Assembly (NCBI RefSeq): GCF_009711045.1
Contig: NZ_WMJX01000014.1
Coordinates: 1-64,000, forward strand
Length of the DNA stretch: 64,000 bases
Source of the DNA: Myroides albus
Lineage (GTDB): Bacteria; Bacteroidota; Bacteroidia; Flavobacteriales; Flavobacteriaceae
Direction: 5' to 3'
Shown here: in pieces, positions 62,432 through 64,000 of the stretch
How the letters are laid out: each line of letters starts with the position of its first letter
Position numbering within the stretch: position 1 is the stretch's first letter
Position numbers and translations under genes: made by a program
The notes under the pieces: generated by a model
Told to the model about the DNA's origin: nothing
Seen by the model: the letters and a program-made list of their open reading frames with translations, nothing else
Database searches by the model: none

Positions 62432-62854
62432 ATGGAAATAAAGATAACTACAGAGATAGATGATCATAATGCAATGGCGATTAAGGAGATATTATCTTCT
62501 TATAATGTAAGTCATACGACACATTTATCAGCTTGTATTAATGAGGCATTAGAGATTACTTTAGTGGAAGAAGGAGAGGTGATAGGCGGGATATTAGGCC
62601 GTTCACTATGGGGGACGTTAGAGATACAGAACCTCGCTGTGAAAGAGAGTCATAGAGGACAAGGTCTTGGGAAGAAACTCATGTTAGTAGCAGAGCAGGT
62701 AGCTGTAGAGCGCAACTGTAAGTATATATCACTTAATACTTTTTCGTTTCAAGCTTCTGACTTTTACCAATCTTTGGGGTATGAGATTTTTGCAGAAGAG
62801 AAGGATTATCCTTTAGGGTATTCTAAGATATATCTGCGTAAGGTGTTGATGTAG
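62432..62854 (+). CDS. GNAT family N-acetyltransferase
   Basis: A 140-residue GNAT enzyme. The acetyl-CoA site follows LWGTLEIQNLAVKESHRGQGLGKKLM (the R/Q-x-x-G-x-G/A loop is RGQGLGKK, about 78-85). SFQASDFYQSLGYEIF is the usual C-terminal motif. The acceptor substrate is unknown. It diverges from the AraC gene. Confidence 0.9.
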   Translation: MEIKITTEIDDHNAMAIKEILSSYNVSHTTHLSACINEALEITLVEEGEVIGGILGRSLWGTLEIQNLAVKESHRGQGLGKKLMLVAEQVAVERNCKYISLNTFSFQASDFYQSLGYEIFAEEKDYPLGYSKIYLRKVLM

Positions 62855-62979
62855 TGTTCTCTGAAAAAGAGGTAAGAACTTTTAGTACTGTGTAATGTGT
62901 TGTTTTATAGTTTGTTAAATGTTGATTAAATAAGAAGTAATGTATGTTAGATACAGTTTTTTACTCGGTTGAATAGTAG

Positions 62980-62987
62980 TATCTTTG
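62980..62987 (+). promoter_or_regulatory. -7 element of the radical SAM gene
   Basis: TATCTTTG, 19 nt before the GTG start at 63007. A TTTT tract stands at the -33 position instead of TTTG. Confidence 0.55.
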
Positions 62988-63006
62988 CACTCCAAAATTA
63001 GATATA

Positions 63007-64000
63007 GTGAATACAACAATTGCTTTTATAACTCCACCGTTTACCCAGTTAAACACACCTTATCCAGCAACTGCTTACATCAAGGGATTCTTGAATACTT
63101 TGAATATTGACAGTTATCAGGCTGATTTGGGAATAGAGGTTATATTGAAATTGTTTAGTAAACAAGGATTGATAGACTTGTTCGACTATGTACATGAACA
63201 CATAGAAGAAGTATCTCCTAATATACATCGTATTCTTGCTTTAGAAGAGGACTATATCTCTACTATCGATGCTGTGATAGCTTTCTTACAAGGAAAGAAC
63301 TCTACATTAGCACATGCTATCGTACAAGAAGATTATCTTCCTAGGGCATCTCGCTTTGAACAATTAGAAGAGTTAGAATGGGCATTCGGAAGTATGGGAA
63401 TACAAGATAAGGCGAAACACCTATCTACACTGTACTTAGAGGACTTGTCTGATCTCATTGTCGAGACGGTAGATACCAACTTTGGGTTTAGTAGATATGC
63501 GGAGCGATTAGGTCGTTCTGCTCATACGTTTGATGAGATGTATGAGGCACTACATCAACCTTTGACTTATATCGATGAGATTACTCTTGATTTATTACAA
63601 CAGCTAATAGATAAGACTAATCCTAAGATAATGGGATTCTCTGTACCCTTCCCAGGTAATTTATACAGTAGTTTTAGATGTGCTCAATACATTAAGAAGA
63701 ACTATCCTCATATCAAAATCACGATGGGAGGAGGGTTTCCTAATACTGAGTTGCGTTCGTTAAAAGATGTACGTGTATTTGAGTTCTTTGACTTTATCAC
63801 TTTAGATGATGGAGAGGCTCCACTGGAGAACTTGATTCTATATGTAGAAGGAAAGATAGCACAAGAGGAGTTAAAGCGTACGCTTATTGCTAAGGACAAT
63901 GAGGTAGTGTATATCAATAATCCGCTGAAGCGTGACTATAAACAGGCTGAGGTAGGTACTCCTGATTATTCAGACTTATTGCTGACAGAGTATATTTCTG
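63007..64000 (+). CDS. B12-binding domain radical SAM protein (N-terminal part, runs off window)
   Basis: The frame from GTG 63007 has no stop to the window end (331 codons seen). It begins MNTTIAFITPPFTQLNTPYPA, the start of Bacteroidota radical SAM proteins with an N-terminal cobalamin-binding-like domain. GFSVPFPGNLYSSFRCAQYI and KITMGGGFPNTELR belong to the Rossmann-like B12-binding part. The radical SAM CxxxCxxC loop would lie beyond the window, so that half is inferred. Its substrate is unknown. Confidence 0.75.
   Translation, partial: MNTTIAFITPPFTQLNTPYPATAYIKGFLNTLNIDSYQADLGIEVILKLFSKQGLIDLFDYVHEHIEEVSPNIHRILALEEDYISTIDAVIAFLQGKNSTLAHAIVQEDYLPRASRFEQLEELEWAFGSMGIQDKAKHLSTLYLEDLSDLIVETVDTNFGFSRYAERLGRSAHTFDEMYEALHQPLTYIDEITLDLLQQLIDKTNPKIMGFSVPFPGNLYSSFRCAQYIKKNYPHIKITMGGGFPNTELRSLKDVRVFEFFDFITLDDGEAPLENLILYVEGKIAQEELKRTLIAKDNEVVYINNPLKRDYKQAEVGTPDYSDLLLTEYIS

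Overview
The window looks like chromosome of a low-GC member of the Flavobacteriaceae (Bacteroidota). Four things point there: the gliding-motility lipoprotein gene gldI, a fused cbb3 oxidase subunit gene (ccoNO), bacillithiol synthesis (bshC), and repeated promoters of the Bacteroidota type (TTG/TTTG, about 19 nt, TAnnTTTG) with no obvious Shine-Dalgarno sequences. A Myroides-like genus is my guess only. There are no rRNA genes, no CRISPR array and no prophage. The mobile DNA is limited to two decayed copies of one IS3-family element.

Layout. 1-2.3 kb: rtcB-prfH RNA repair/ribosome rescue operon, with a hidden 26-codon leader ORF and a terminator in front. 2.5-20.8 kb: housekeeping genes (pyrE, NUDIX, coaD, ddl, PASTA protein, rluD, tilS, dsbD, DUF2911, purB, two YwqK-like repeat proteins, lpdA, ABC exporter, truA). 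20.9-24.5 kb: secreted SH3-like protein, an internally deleted IS3 copy, M64 peptidase, phosphodiesterase, DUF4293. 24.7-33.9 kb: rho, two tRNA-Arg(ACG), a decayed methyltransferase, LolD-like ATPase, cobalamin adenosyltransferase, DUF2795, secA, DedA. 34-37.4 kb: cyclophilin/FKBP fusion, gldI, DHH phosphoesterase, Crp/Fnr regulator. 37.5-46.4 kb: complete cbb3 oxidase cluster ccoI-S-NO-Q-P, ccoG-fixH-safE. 46.4-47.1 kb: a gene-free stretch with three related hairpin-ending transcript-like units. 47.1-54.1 kb: WbqC, lepB, dapB, DUF5683, parB, parA, bshC, all on the minus strand. 54.5-58.1 kb: a secreted surface protein, orphan ORFs and the second IS3 remnant. 58.3-62.3 kb: an AraC regulator next to a three-gene respiratory module (two CydA-like, cytochrome-c-tailed membrane proteins plus a 55-residue one-helix protein). 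62.4-64 kb: GNAT acetyltransferase and the start of a B12-binding radical SAM protein that runs off the window.

How the parts fit. The Crp/Fnr gene and ccoI diverge around a perfect-arm TATGAT-N4-ATCATA palindrome, which suggests the regulator controls the high-affinity oxidase. The bd-like module has its own apparent control: two identical 9-bp direct repeats exactly 21 bp apart sit just upstream of its predicted promoter, next to the AraC gene. The window therefore holds two separately regulated terminal-respiration systems.

The most promising undescribed items are the bd-like module with its overlooked small subunit candidate, the tandem candidate small RNAs after the cco cluster, and an 11-bp repeat family beside both IS remnants.
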